The translations under genes were made by a program, and so were the position numbers. A DNA stretch of 64,000 bases from Burkholderia stabilis (GTDB lineage Bacteria > Pseudomonadota > Gammaproteobacteria > Burkholderiales > Burkholderiaceae). The DNA lies in NCBI RefSeq assembly GCF_001742165.1, contig NZ_CP016442.1, forward strand, positions 1,240,001 to 1,304,000, in the 5' to 3' direction. Shown in pieces: positions 56,115 through 64,000 of the stretch. The notes under the pieces were generated by a model. That model worked only from the letters and a program-made list of their open reading frames with translations, had not been told where the DNA came from and ran no database searches. Each line of letters opens with the position of its first letter. Within the stretch, counting starts at the first letter, position 1.

Positions 56115-57395
56115 ATGAAGCCCGCCCGCGACCCGTCGCTCGACTCCCTGCTCGAACGCCTCACGCCAACGCCCGGCGGCTGGATCGCCACCTATCGCAC
56201 CACGACGCTGCGCAGCGTGTTCCAGCCCGTGCTGTCGATCACGCACAAGCGCGTCGTCGGTTACGAGGCGCTGCTGCGCGTCGTCGACGCGAACGGCGCG
56301 CTGGTCTCGCCCGCTGCCCTGTTCGACAAGACGCGCGCCGACGCCGATGCACTCCTGCTCGACCGGCTCGCGCGCTGCCTGCACACGGCCAACTTCGTCG
56401 CGCAAGGAATCGGCGACGGCTGGCTGTTCCTGAACGTGACGCCGCGCGTGCTCGATTCGGGCCTCGTGCAGCGCGAGTTCGTCGAGGCCCTGTGCCGGCA
56501 TTTCTCGCTGCCGCCGAACCGCATCGTGCTGGAAGTCGTCGAACAGCCCGCGCGCGACGAAGCCGCGCTCGCCCGCACGATCGACATGATCCAGCATCGC
56601 GACTTCCTGATCGCGATCGACGATTTCGGCACGGGGTTCTCGAACTTCGACCGCGTGTGGCGCGCGCGGCCCGACATCGTCAAGCTCGATCGCTCGCTCG
56701 TCGAGCGTTCGACCGGGTCGGCCGACGATCGCCGCATCATGCATCACCTCGCGTCGATGCTGCATCAGGCCGGCGCGATGGTGCTGGGCGAAGGCGTCGA
56801 AAGCGACGACGCGCTGCAGGCGCTGATGGAAGCCGACATCGATTTCGTGCAGGGTTTCCAGTTCGGCCAGCCCGACGCGTCGATCGCGCACGCCAGCGCG
56901 GCAGCGCCTGCGATGCTCGACGCCGCATGGCAACGCTTCATCGCCCGCCGGCACGCGCCGGCCGTGGCCGAGCAGCCGGGCTTCGACGCGATCGAGCGAC
57001 TCGTGCTCGCCGGCGCGGCGGCGTTTTCCGCGAGCGGCAACCTGCAGGATGCCGCACAACGCGTGTTCACGGTGCCGGCTGCGCGACGCGTATTCGTCAC
57101 GGACGAGGTCGGCGAGCAGTTCCTGCCGTCGATCGGCGCGCATCCCGAAGACGGCCAGGCAAGCGCGACCCGCCTCGCACCGCTGTTCCCGGAAACCCAC
57201 AGCAACTGGTCGCGGCGCCCGTACTTCCAGCGCGCGATCGCCGCGCCCGGGCGCGTCGCGCTGATGGGCCCGCACTTCTCGCTGACGGAAGGCCGCGATT
57301 GCTATACGGCCGCCGTCGCGATCCGCGCGCAAAGCCGGCTCGTCGTGTTCTGCGTCGACTTCGTGCTCGACAGCGCGGGAACCGTGATGCGTTAG
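56115..57395 (+). CDS. EAL-domain cyclic-di-GMP phosphodiesterase with YkuI-like C-terminal domain
   Basis: 426 residues from MKPARDPSLDSLLERL. EAL domain about residues 30-260 with the catalytic set intact: E51 in EALLRV, N107, E140 (VLEVVE), D169-D170 (DDFGTGFSNFD), K190 (IVKLDR), E226/E229 (GEGVES) and Q246 (VQGFQFG). The C-terminal 150 residues (SRRPYFQRAI, FCVDFVL) resemble the sensory domain attached to EAL in YkuI. It should hydrolyse c-di-GMP to pGpG in the cytoplasm and respond to an unknown ligand. No GGDEF domain and no membrane segment. Confidence 0.85.
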   Translation: MKPARDPSLDSLLERLTPTPGGWIATYRTTTLRSVFQPVLSITHKRVVGYEALLRVVDANGALVSPAALFDKTRADADALLLDRLARCLHTANFVAQGIGDGWLFLNVTPRVLDSGLVQREFVEALCRHFSLPPNRIVLEVVEQPARDEAALARTIDMIQHRDFLIAIDDFGTGFSNFDRVWRARPDIVKLDRSLVERSTGSADDRRIMHHLASMLHQAGAMVLGEGVESDDALQALMEADIDFVQGFQFGQPDASIAHASAAAPAMLDAAWQRFIARRHAPAVAEQPGFDAIERLVLAGAAAFSASGNLQDAAQRVFTVPAARRVFVTDEVGEQFLPSIGAHPEDGQASATRLAPLFPETHSNWSRRPYFQRAIAAPGRVALMGPHFSLTEGRDCYTAAVAIRAQSRLVVFCVDFVLDSAGTVMR

Positions 57396-57461
57396 CCGGC
57401 GTAGCGGCAGGCGCTCACCCGTCGTGCCCGCCGTGCATTCGGCCCTCGGAGCCGCCGTTCG

Positions 57462-57866
57462 TCAGTCGCTCACCTTCCCTCTGCCCGACTTCACCACGCT
57501 GCGGCGCGACTTGTGCTCGAGCCGCCGCTCCTTCGACGCGCGCGTCGGCCGTGTCGCGACCCGCGCGCGCGGCGTGAACGCGACGCCCGCAATCAGCGTA
57601 TCGAGCCGCGCCAGCGCAGCCTCGCGGTTCTTCTCCTGGGTGCGGTATTCCTGCGACTTGATCACGACGATGCCGTCGCGCGTAATGCGCTGGTCGGACA
57701 GTGCGAGGAGCCGTTCCTTGATGACCGGCGGCAGCGACGATGCCCGAATGTCGAAACGCAGGTGAATCGCGCTCGACACCTTGTTCACGTTCTGCCCGCC
57801 CGCGCCCTGTGCGCGTACGGCCGTCCATTCCACTTCGGCCGGATCGAGCGTATAGCGGATCATCAT
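57462..57866 (-). CDS. arfB: Peptidyl-tRNA hydrolase ArfB (YaeJ)
   Basis: 134 residues. The catalytic release-factor motif GGQ occurs in [16 protein letters not shown] (near residue 25), and a basic C-terminal tail ([18 protein letters not shown]) would insert in the mRNA channel, as in ArfB. It rescues ribosomes stalled without a stop codon, independent of tmRNA. Its ATG (57866) overlaps the recD stop by four bases; a second Met follows immediately. Co-transcription with recBCD is odd but clear. Confidence 0.9.
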   Translation of the reverse strand: MMIRYTLDPAEVEWTAVRAQGAGGQNVNKVSSAIHLRFDIRASSLPPVIKERLLALSDQRITRDGIVVIKSQEYRTQEKNREAALARLDTLIAGVAFTPRARVATRPTRASKERRLEHKSRRSVVKSGRGKVSD

Positions 57867-60151
57867 CGCGCAGCCTCCATGCGACGCCGTGCAAGCGCCT
57901 CGTCGACGCGCGCCGCGAGACCCGAATCACGCTGCGTACGCGTCGCGACCGCCTGCGCAAGCACGCGCCGCGGCCCGATCACCTGCACGCGCGTGCGGGC
58001 ACGCGTCACCGCCGTGTAGACGAGCTCGCGCGTGAGCACGCGGCCGAACGATGCCGGCAGCACGAGCGCGGCTTCGTCGAATTCCGAGCCCTGCGACTTG
58101 TGGACCGTCAGCGCGAATGCCGTTTCGTGCGGCGGCAATGCGGCCGGCGATACGGCGCGCGCGGTCCCGTCCGCGCGCCTGAACCAGACGCGCAATACCC
58201 CGTGCGCGTCGGGCAGCGCGATGCCGATGTCGCCGTTGAACAGCCCGAGCGCATAGTCGTTGCGCGTCACCATGATCGGCCGTCCGGTGAACCAGTGCGC
58301 GCCGACCGCGAGCGGCACGCGCGCCGCGTGCCGCACGTGCGAGGCCACGAGCGCATTGACGTGCTCCGCACCGCGCGAGCCGCTGCGGGTCGCGCACAGG
58401 ATCCGGAACCGGTTGAGCGCGTCGAACAGCGGCAGCGGATCGGGCACCGGCGCGGCCAGCACGTCGCGCAATGCGTCGAGATAAGCGCCGAACCGCCGCG
58501 CGAGCCGCTCGACCGTCGATGGCGCAAGCGTATCGCCCGCATCATCGAGGAACGACGCGGCGGCCGCGTCGTCCACAGGCAGTGCGTCGAGCGCAGCCTG
58601 CACGTCGCCGCTGCGGATCGCGAGCGACAACCGCCCGATCGGCGAATCGAGGCCGAAGCGGTAATTGCGTTCGAGCCATACGACGCAATCCGCGAGCGGT
58701 GCCGGTGCAGGTGTTGCGGACGCGGCGGCGGGTTCGCCCGGCAGCGCCGCCGTCATCGACTTCACCGACGCGAGCGCCGCATCGCTTGCGTCGAACGGCG
58801 GCAACTCGACGGCGTCGAGCCAGGCGAGTTCGTCGGCCTCGATCCATGCCGGGCCGTCGCTCGCGTCGCGGGTATTGGCCGGCGCCGGACCTGCGGGCAG
58901 CGAAGGCGCGACTTCGGCTGCGGGAACCTCGTCATCCTGAGGTTCGTCGTCGAAAAGCGATGCCTGTCGCGTATCGACTCGCTGCCGCGACGCCGGCTTG
59001 CGCGACGTGGCGGCCGATGCGGACGGAGATGCGTTGGCCGGCGTCACGGCGGAAGCCGCAACCGCTGCCGTTGCGGCTTCGTCCGGCACCGGCAGCGCCG
59101 CGACGAACGCCGCTTCGTCGATGCCGAGCGCCTGTGCGATGCGCGCGCGCGCCCCGGCGGTAAACGCCGGCCGCGCACTCAGCTCCGCGAACACGGCGCC
59201 CGCCTCGACCGCGGCCAGCTGATCCTTGTCGCCGAGCAACACGAGCCGCGCGCCCGGCGCAAGCGCGTCGAGCAGATGCGCGGCGAGCGCGACGTCGATC
59301 ATCGACGCTTCGTCGACGACGATCAGGTCGTACGGCAGCGGATTGTCGCGATGATGCCGGAAGCCGGCTGCCCCGCCGCCGCCGAGCAGCCGATGCAGCG
59401 TATACGACGTATCGGGCAGGCGCGCGGCGAGTTCGGGCGGCAGGTCGCCGGCCCGCGCATGCAGCGCTTCCTGCATCCGCTGCGCGGCCTTGCCGGTCGG
59501 CGCGGCCAGCGCGACGCGCAGCCCCGGGTGCGCGTCGAGCAAGCAGGCCAGCACGCCGACGACCGTCGTCGTCTTGCCCGTGCCGGGGCCGCCGCTGACG
59601 ATCGTCACGCGGCCCGTCAACGCGACGATCGCCGCGACTCGCTGCCAGTCGACTTCGCCGTTCGCGGGCCCGAAGTAGCGCGCGAGGCTGTCGCGCAACC
59701 GGTCGGGCGACAAGGATTCGTCCGGCACCGCGACGCCGGCCTGCGCTACCAGCGCATCGGCCAGCCGCCGTTCGTAATCGAAATAGCGCGACAGGTACAG
59801 ATGGTCGTGCCGGTCGACGATCAGCGGCCGCTCGTCGCCACGCGCAAGCGTGCCGAACGCGACCACGCCGCTCGCGGCGAGCGCCGCGCGGACGTCGTCG
59901 AGCGGCGCTTCGTAGCGCTGCGCGAGCGCGCCGAGGGCGACGCACACGTGGCCGCCCGCGGTCGCGCGGCTCGTCGCGAACGCGGCGCGCGCCGCCCACC
60001 GCGCGGACGCGGCAGACGCACCGGCGCGACGCGACAGATCGCCGATACGGCGCGCGAAACCCTCCGCGAGCGCGATGCCGAAGTCGGCAGGTTCGGGCAG
60101 CCGTGCGACGAGGCCGCCGGTGAATTCGAGCGTGTCGTCGGACGCGTTCAT
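57863..60151 (-). CDS. recD: Exodeoxyribonuclease V alpha chain RecD
   Basis: 762 residues from [22 protein letters not shown]1B helicase motifs: Walker [13 protein letters not shown] (about 190-200), [10 protein letters not shown] (motif II), [12 protein letters not shown] (motif III), and C-terminal [15 protein letters not shown] and YTAVTRAR (motifs V-VI). It is the fast 5'-3' motor of RecBCD. About 150 residues of acidic, Ala/Pro-rich sequence (roughly 335-500) lie between motif III and the next helicase block, longer than in E. coli RecD (about 608 residues). ATGA overlap with recB (60148-60151). Confidence 0.92.
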   Translation of the reverse strand: MNASDDTLEFTGGLVARLPEPADFGIALAEGFARRIGDLSRRAGASAASARWAARAAFATSRATAGGHVCVALGALAQRYEAPLDDVRAALAASGVVAFGTLARGDERPLIVDRHDHLYLSRYFDYERRLADALVAQAGVAVPDESLSPDRLRDSLARYFGPANGEVDWQRVAAIVALTGRVTIVSGGPGTGKTTTVVGVLACLLDAHPGLRVALAAPTGKAAQRMQEALHARAGDLPPELAARLPDTSYTLHRLLGGGGAAGFRHHRDNPLPYDLIVVDEASMIDVALAAHLLDALAPGARLVLLGDKDQLAAVEAGAVFAELSARPAFTAGARARIAQALGIDEAAFVAALPVPDEAATAAVAASAVTPANASPSASAATSRKPASRQRVDTRQASLFDDEPQDDEVPAAEVAPSLPAGPAPANTRDASDGPAWIEADELAWLDAVELPPFDASDAALASVKSMTAALPGEPAAASATPAPAPLADCVVWLERNYRFGLDSPIGRLSLAIRSGDVQAALDALPVDDAAAASFLDDAGDTLAPSTVERLARRFGAYLDALRDVLAAPVPDPLPLFDALNRFRILCATRSGSRGAEHVNALVASHVRHAARVPLAVGAHWFTGRPIMVTRNDYALGLFNGDIGIALPDAHGVLRVWFRRADGTARAVSPAALPPHETAFALTVHKSQGSEFDEAALVLPASFGRVLTRELVYTAVTRARTRVQVIGPRRVLAQAVATRTQRDSGLAARVDEALARRRMEAAR

Positions 60152-63100
60152 GCGCGGCCCCCTTCCATCATCCGGTCGAGCGCGTCGACGAGCGCGCGCG
60201 CGGGCCGCCGCGCATGCACGCCGGCCGGCTCGCCGCCGCTGCGCCAGTCGGGCCGCACGCCGCGCACGAACAGGTACAGATAGCCCGCGATGTGCGTGTC
60301 GTAGTCGTAATCGGGCAACCGCCCCCGCAGGTAGCGATGCAGCGCGACCGTATAGAGCAGCGCCTGCAGGTGATAGGCGTGATCGGCCATCGCGACGTCG
60401 AGCGCGCGCGGGCCGTAGGCGTCCGGCGTCGTGCCGAGATGGTTCGACTTCCAGTCGACGATCCAGAAACGGCCGTCGTGTTCGACGATCATGTCGATGA
60501 AACCCTTGATGAAACCGGCGAGCATGCCAGCCTCGAGTGCAACGTCCGGATAACCGTGCGCGACGAGCAGCCGGCGCAGCGCCGTCAGGTCGAGCGACGG
60601 CGCCGGAAACAGGAAACCCATTTCGTCGAGCCGCTTCGCGGGATCGAGACCGGCGAGCCGCATGCCCGGCACGAGCTCCGTTTGCACGACATCGCCGACG
60701 AGCCGCGCCATCATCGCCGGCAGGCGCGTCGCCAGCTCGGGCTCGGCCTCGACCGGCCGGTCGTGCAACGCGCCAAGCGCGGCCTGGTGCCACGACTCGG
60801 GCTCCGTGAACCGGCTGAGTTCGAACAGGCGGTGCAGGCATTCGCCCGCCGCCGCGCCGCGCGGGAACACGAGGATGTCGTCGTCCGGCGGCTCGGGCGC
60901 AACCGTATCGGCCAGGACGAACTCGCCATCGGGCGTCACCTCGGCAAGCGCATCGTGATCGGGCCGCAGCTCGTCGTCGGGCACCGCCGCGACGCCCGCC
61001 TGCTCGCGCGCCATCGACGCGGTCAGCGAGCTGAAGCTCGCCATCCGCCATGCATCGCGCAGCACGCGCGTCGCATGGCGCGCCGTGAGCGTCTGCGATG
61101 CGTCGTGCCCGGCCGCGAGGCGTTCGCGTCGCGCGGGCGCCGGCAGCGGTGCGACGCTCACGGGGCCGCCCGCAAGCGCATGCCATGCGGTATCGAGCGC
61201 GGCTTCGTCGGGCGGCTCGTCGAGCCACGCATCGAACGACTGGCCGGCGCCGGCGACGAGCCAGTTGAGCACGCTGCGCCGCGCTTCGCGCGTCGAGCGC
61301 GACGACAGGTACGGCCCGGCGACGACATAACAGCGATAGACCGCGCGCGTGAGCGCCACGTAGACGAGCCGCGCGCGTTCCGCGGCCTGCTCGCGCAACG
61401 CCTGCCGCGCCGCATGCGCGGCCGCTTCGTCGTCGCACCCGTAATGCAGCACCGCATCGCCTGCTTCGTCGTGATACTCGCGCGCATCGGGCAACGCGGA
61501 CGCGGGCGGCTCGCGCAACCCGCCGTCGTTCAGGAACGGGCAGAACACGACCGCATACTCGAGGCCTTTCGACTTGTGCACGGTCACGATCTGCACGAGG
61601 TTGCGATCGGATTCGAGACGCAGTTGCGCTTCTTCGCCGCCGCCGTCGAGCCGTTGCGCGGCAAGCCAGCGCAGCGTCGGCGCGATACCCGGCTGCGCGG
61701 ATGCGCGCGCCTGCGTCAGTTCGGCCAGGTGGTTGATGTCGGTCACGCGGCGCTCGCCGTCCGCGCCGGCCATCAGCCGCTCGGCGATCCGCAACTCGCG
61801 CGTGAAGGTACGCCACATCACCGCGAATCCACGTTCGCGCCACAGCAGCCGATACCGCGAGAAACGCTCGACCCAGCTCATCGCGTCGGCGCTGTCGGCC
61901 GCGGACGCTTCGTGTTGCGCATCGCCGTCGCCCTGCTCCATGCGCCACAGCGCGCCGGCGTCGAGACCGAACCAGTCGGCCGCGAGCGCCGCACGCAAGC
62001 GCCGCAAGTCGCCCGGCGCATCGATCGCCGCCAGCACGCGCTCGAGCTGCTCGGCGTCGCCGGTCGAGAACACCGATGCCTGCGCCAGTTCGACGCTGCC
62101 GATGCCCCACGTCGCGAGCACGCGCTTCACGAGACTGCCCTGCCGGTGCGTCTGCACGAGCACCGCGATGTCGCCCGGCGACAGCGGCGTGTCGCCCAGT
62201 CGCACATGCCCTTCGCGCGCGCCGCGCATCAGCCGCGCGATCTCGGCCGCGCAGGCCTGCGCGGCCTGCGCTTGCGCGTCGCGCTTGAGCAGCGTGCCCT
62301 CGCCGCCCGGCAGCGCCCAGACCCGGAAGTCGCCGGCCGGGCCCGGATCGGTTTCGTCGACGAACGGCGCACGCACGCGCGTGCCGGCGCGCACCGCGTA
62401 ATAGTCGAGCCCGTCGAGCACGAATGCGTGCGGATTCGACATGAAGAAGCGGTTGCACGCATCGACGATCGCAGGCGTCGAGCGCTGGTTGACCGCGAGC
62501 GTATAGCACGCGCTCGCCCGCGCGCGCGCCGCCAGGTAGGTATGCAGATCGGCCGCGCGGAAGCTGTAGATCGCCTGCTTCGGATCGCCGACGAGAAAGA
62601 GCGGGCCGCCCGGCGCGAAGATCCGGTCGAAGATCGCGAACTGCAGCGGGTCGGTATCCTGGAACTCGTCGATCAGCGCGGCCGGATAGCGCGCGCGCAG
62701 CGTCTCGGCAAGCCACGGATGCGCATGCAGCGCGTGGTACAGGTTCGCGAGCAGATCGTCGAACGACACGACGCGCCGCGTGCGCTTGCGCTCGGCCAGC
62801 TCGCCCGGCGCCATGTCGAGCCATTCGGCGATCAGCGCGAGCCAGCGCGCGCGCTGCGTGGCCTCGGCCGCCGCCACGGCCGCTTCGAGCGCGTCCGCGA
62901 CGTCGAAAAACGCATGTTCGGGCGTCGCGCCGCCTTTTTTCGTGGCCTTCGTCAGCGCGGTGCGCGTGAGCTTCAGTGCGGCCTTCGGCAGCGCGGCCGT
63001 CGCATCGCCCTGCGCGAAATGTGCGGCCCACGCATCGAGCGCGTCGGCCACCGCGTCGGGCTTGTGCGAGCGCTGGTTCAGCGCAGGCTGCGCGACGCGC

Positions 63101-63855
63101 AGCAGCGCATCGATCGCGTCGCGCTCGGCCGCCCACATCCGCGCCGCCTCGGCGAAGCATTCGGCCGCTGCGGCCTCGGCCGATTCGTCAGGCTCGGTCA
63201 CGCCGTCCCAACGCAGCGCGGCCAGCGGCTTCTTCAGCCGGCGCGCGAGCTGCGCATCGAGCGCAGCCGGGCCGGCGCCAGATTCGACGAGCCAGATCGC
63301 GAAGCCCGGCCAGCGCGCGGCGGCCGGTTCGACGCGCGTGCGCCAGAAATCCGCCGCGAGTTCGAAGCGCAGCGACGCGTCGTCGGCTTCCATGTCGAAC
63401 GCGAACGGCATCGCGGCCGCGAACGGCGCTTCCTGCAGCGCGCGCTGACAGAACGCGTGGATCGTGTGGATCGCGGCCTGGTCGAACGCGCGCAGCGCGC
63501 GCCGGATCCGCTTCAAGGCCGTCTCGGGATCGAGCGCCCCGCCTTCGCCGAGCGTCGTGTCGAGCAGGCGCGCGATGAACAGATCGCCGCCGTCGTCGCC
63601 CGTGTCGAGTGCGTGCGCGAGCTGCGCGAGCCGACCGCGAATCCGCTCGTGCAGCTCGGCCGTCGCCGCTTTCGTGAAGGTCACGACGAGGATTTCATCT
63701 GCGCCGAGATCCTTTTCGAGCAGCAGGCGCACATACAGCGCGCAGATGTTCCAGGTCTTGCCGGTGCCGGCGGACGCCTCGATCTGGTTGACGCCGTCGA
63801 GCGGGCACGCGAACACGTCGAGTTCGAGCGCCGGTTGATGCGACACGGCGCTCAT
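60148..63855 (-). CDS. recB: Exodeoxyribonuclease V beta chain RecB
   Basis: 1235 residues from MSAVSHQPALELDVFACPLD (ATG 63855; AAGGAGG seven bases upstream). UvrD-type motifs: EASAGTGKTWNICALYVRLL, VTFTKAATAELHERIRGRL, LIDEFQDTDPLQF, GDPKQAIYSFR, VHKSKGLEYAVVF and VALTRAVYR. The C-terminal nuclease domain keeps DWKSNHLG (metal Asp and Lys). RecB is the 3'-5' motor and the nuclease and RecA-loading subunit of RecBCD. Start overlaps the recC stop (63852-63855). Confidence 0.95.
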   Translation of the reverse strand: MSAVSHQPALELDVFACPLDGVNQIEASAGTGKTWNICALYVRLLLEKDLGADEILVVTFTKAATAELHERIRGRLAQLAHALDTGDDGGDLFIARLLDTTLGEGGALDPETALKRIRRALRAFDQAAIHTIHAFCQRALQEAPFAAAMPFAFDMEADDASLRFELAADFWRTRVEPAAARWPGFAIWLVESGAGPAALDAQLARRLKKPLAALRWDGVTEPDESAEAAAAECFAEAARMWAAERDAIDALLRVAQPALNQRSHKPDAVADALDAWAAHFAQGDATAALPKAALKLTRTALTKATKKGGATPEHAFFDVADALEAAVAAAEATQRARWLALIAEWLDMAPGELAERKRTRRVVSFDDLLANLYHALHAHPWLAETLRARYPAALIDEFQDTDPLQFAIFDRIFAPGGPLFLVGDPKQAIYSFRAADLHTYLAARARASACYTLAVNQRSTPAIVDACNRFFMSNPHAFVLDGLDYYAVRAGTRVRAPFVDETDPGPAGDFRVWALPGGEGTLLKRDAQAQAAQACAAEIARLMRGAREGHVRLGDTPLSPGDIAVLVQTHRQGSLVKRVLATWGIGSVELAQASVFSTGDAEQLERVLAAIDAPGDLRRLRAALAADWFGLDAGALWRMEQGDGDAQHEASAADSADAMSWVERFSRYRLLWRERGFAVMWRTFTRELRIAERLMAGADGERRVTDINHLAELTQARASAQPGIAPTLRWLAAQRLDGGGEEAQLRLESDRNLVQIVTVHKSKGLEYAVVFCPFLNDGGLREPPASALPDAREYHDEAGDAVLHYGCDDEAAAHAARQALREQAAERARLVYVALTRAVYRCYVVAGPYLSSRSTREARRSVLNWLVAGAGQSFDAWLDEPPDEAALDTAWHALAGGPVSVAPLPAPARRERLAAGHDASQTLTARHATRVLRDAWRMASFSSLTASMAREQAGVAAVPDDELRPDHDALAEVTPDGEFVLADTVAPEPPDDDILVFPRGAAAGECLHRLFELSRFTEPESWHQAALGALHDRPVEAEPELATRLPAMMARLVGDVVQTELVPGMRLAGLDPAKRLDEMGFLFPAPSLDLTALRRLLVAHGYPDVALEAGMLAGFIKGFIDMIVEHDGRFWIVDWKSNHLGTTPDAYGPRALDVAMADHAYHLQALLYTVALHRYLRGRLPDYDYDTHIAGYLYLFVRGVRPDWRSGGEPAGVHARRPARALVDALDRMMEGGRA

Positions 63856-64000
63856 GCAACCTCCTTCAGATGTTCGACGAGCGGCTCGAACACGAGCTTC
63901 GCGAGCGTGCCGAACGGCTCGTCGAGCGACGCATGCGCGCCGCGCCACGCGATCGCGATGGCCGGATCGTCGGCTTCGCTCACGACGCGCTCGTTGATCC
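63852..64000 (-). CDS. recC: Exodeoxyribonuclease V gamma chain RecC (C-terminal 48 residues)
   Basis: Only the C-terminus is in the window: RVVSEADDPAIAIAWRGAHA, continuing to FEPLVEHLKEVA and a TGA overlapping the recB ATG. The order recC, recB, recD with four-base overlaps is typical for beta-proteobacteria, and the fragment matches the RecC tail in character. The start lies beyond 64000. RecC recognises Chi and holds the complex together. Confidence 0.85.
   Translation of the reverse strand, partial: INERVVSEADDPAIAIAWRGAHASLDEPFGTLAKLVFEPLVEHLKEVA

Noticed and set aside
60152..63160. A 1765-codon gene extending RecD upstream on the minus strand
   Set aside because: The extension lies in another frame of recB, is Arg/Ala-rich shadow sequence, and RecD has a proper ATG overlapping the recB stop.

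Overview
The window is GC-rich, densely coded bacterial DNA that looks like a chromosome of Burkholderia, probably the cepacia complex. The pointers are the gene content (trimeric autotransporter with an extended signal peptide, Csu-type pili, bkd operon, an MXKDX-repeat protein, many LysR regulators) and protein composition. The species cannot be fixed from the sequence alone.

Layout. 1-8.0 kb: partial TerC-family membrane protein and an NhaR-like regulator, a repeat-rich DUF2242 lipoprotein, an SDS-like serine/threonine dehydratase with a divergent LysR, and an AraJ-like MFS exporter. 8.2-13.1 kb: Csu-type chaperone-usher pilus operon (pilin, chaperone, usher, two-domain tip protein) facing a very short pilin-like gene. 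13.2-18.0 kb: acetylpolyamine amidohydrolase, M20 amidohydrolase and MHS-family transporter, divergent from a LysR across a 14-bp inverted repeat. 18.0-24.3 kb: porin, NCS1 permease, GNAT acetyltransferase, agmatinase and its LysR, NAD(P)-binding protein. 24.7-28.4 kb: 1210-residue trimeric autotransporter adhesin. 28.5-33.5 kb: four-gene branched-chain 2-oxoacid dehydrogenase operon (E1 alpha, E1 beta, E2, E3). 34-36 kb: zinc alcohol dehydrogenase and divergent LysR.

36.2-39.5 kb is the accessory region and the most interesting part. A minus-strand tRNA-Leu(UAA) gene is split in its anticodon loop by a 248-nt group I intron whose core resembles the Azoarcus tRNA-Ile ribozyme. An 89-bp imperfect direct repeat, made of the tRNA 3' end plus its terminator, brackets about 2.8 kb that hold two nuclease genes: a membrane-anchored NERD-domain protein and an HNH endonuclease. 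This looks like a small genomic island that has lost its integrase, and the gene pair is a candidate anti-phage or DNA-restriction module.

39.7-45.6 kb: LacI regulator with two AAACGTTT-type operators, a complete ABC importer and a GpdQ-like phosphodiesterase, probably one organophosphodiester or polyol-phosphate uptake unit. 45.7-49.3 kb: MFS and EamA transporters and a HigBA-type toxin-antitoxin pair. 49.3-51.2 kb: molybdopterin oxidoreductase, cytochrome b subunit and MXKDX protein. 51.5-53.7 kb: TPP riboswitch and thiC. 53.9-57.9 kb: two small lipoproteins, a DMT exporter, an EAL-domain phosphodiesterase and arfB. 57.9-64 kb: recC (partial), recB and recD on the minus strand, each overlapping the next by four bases.
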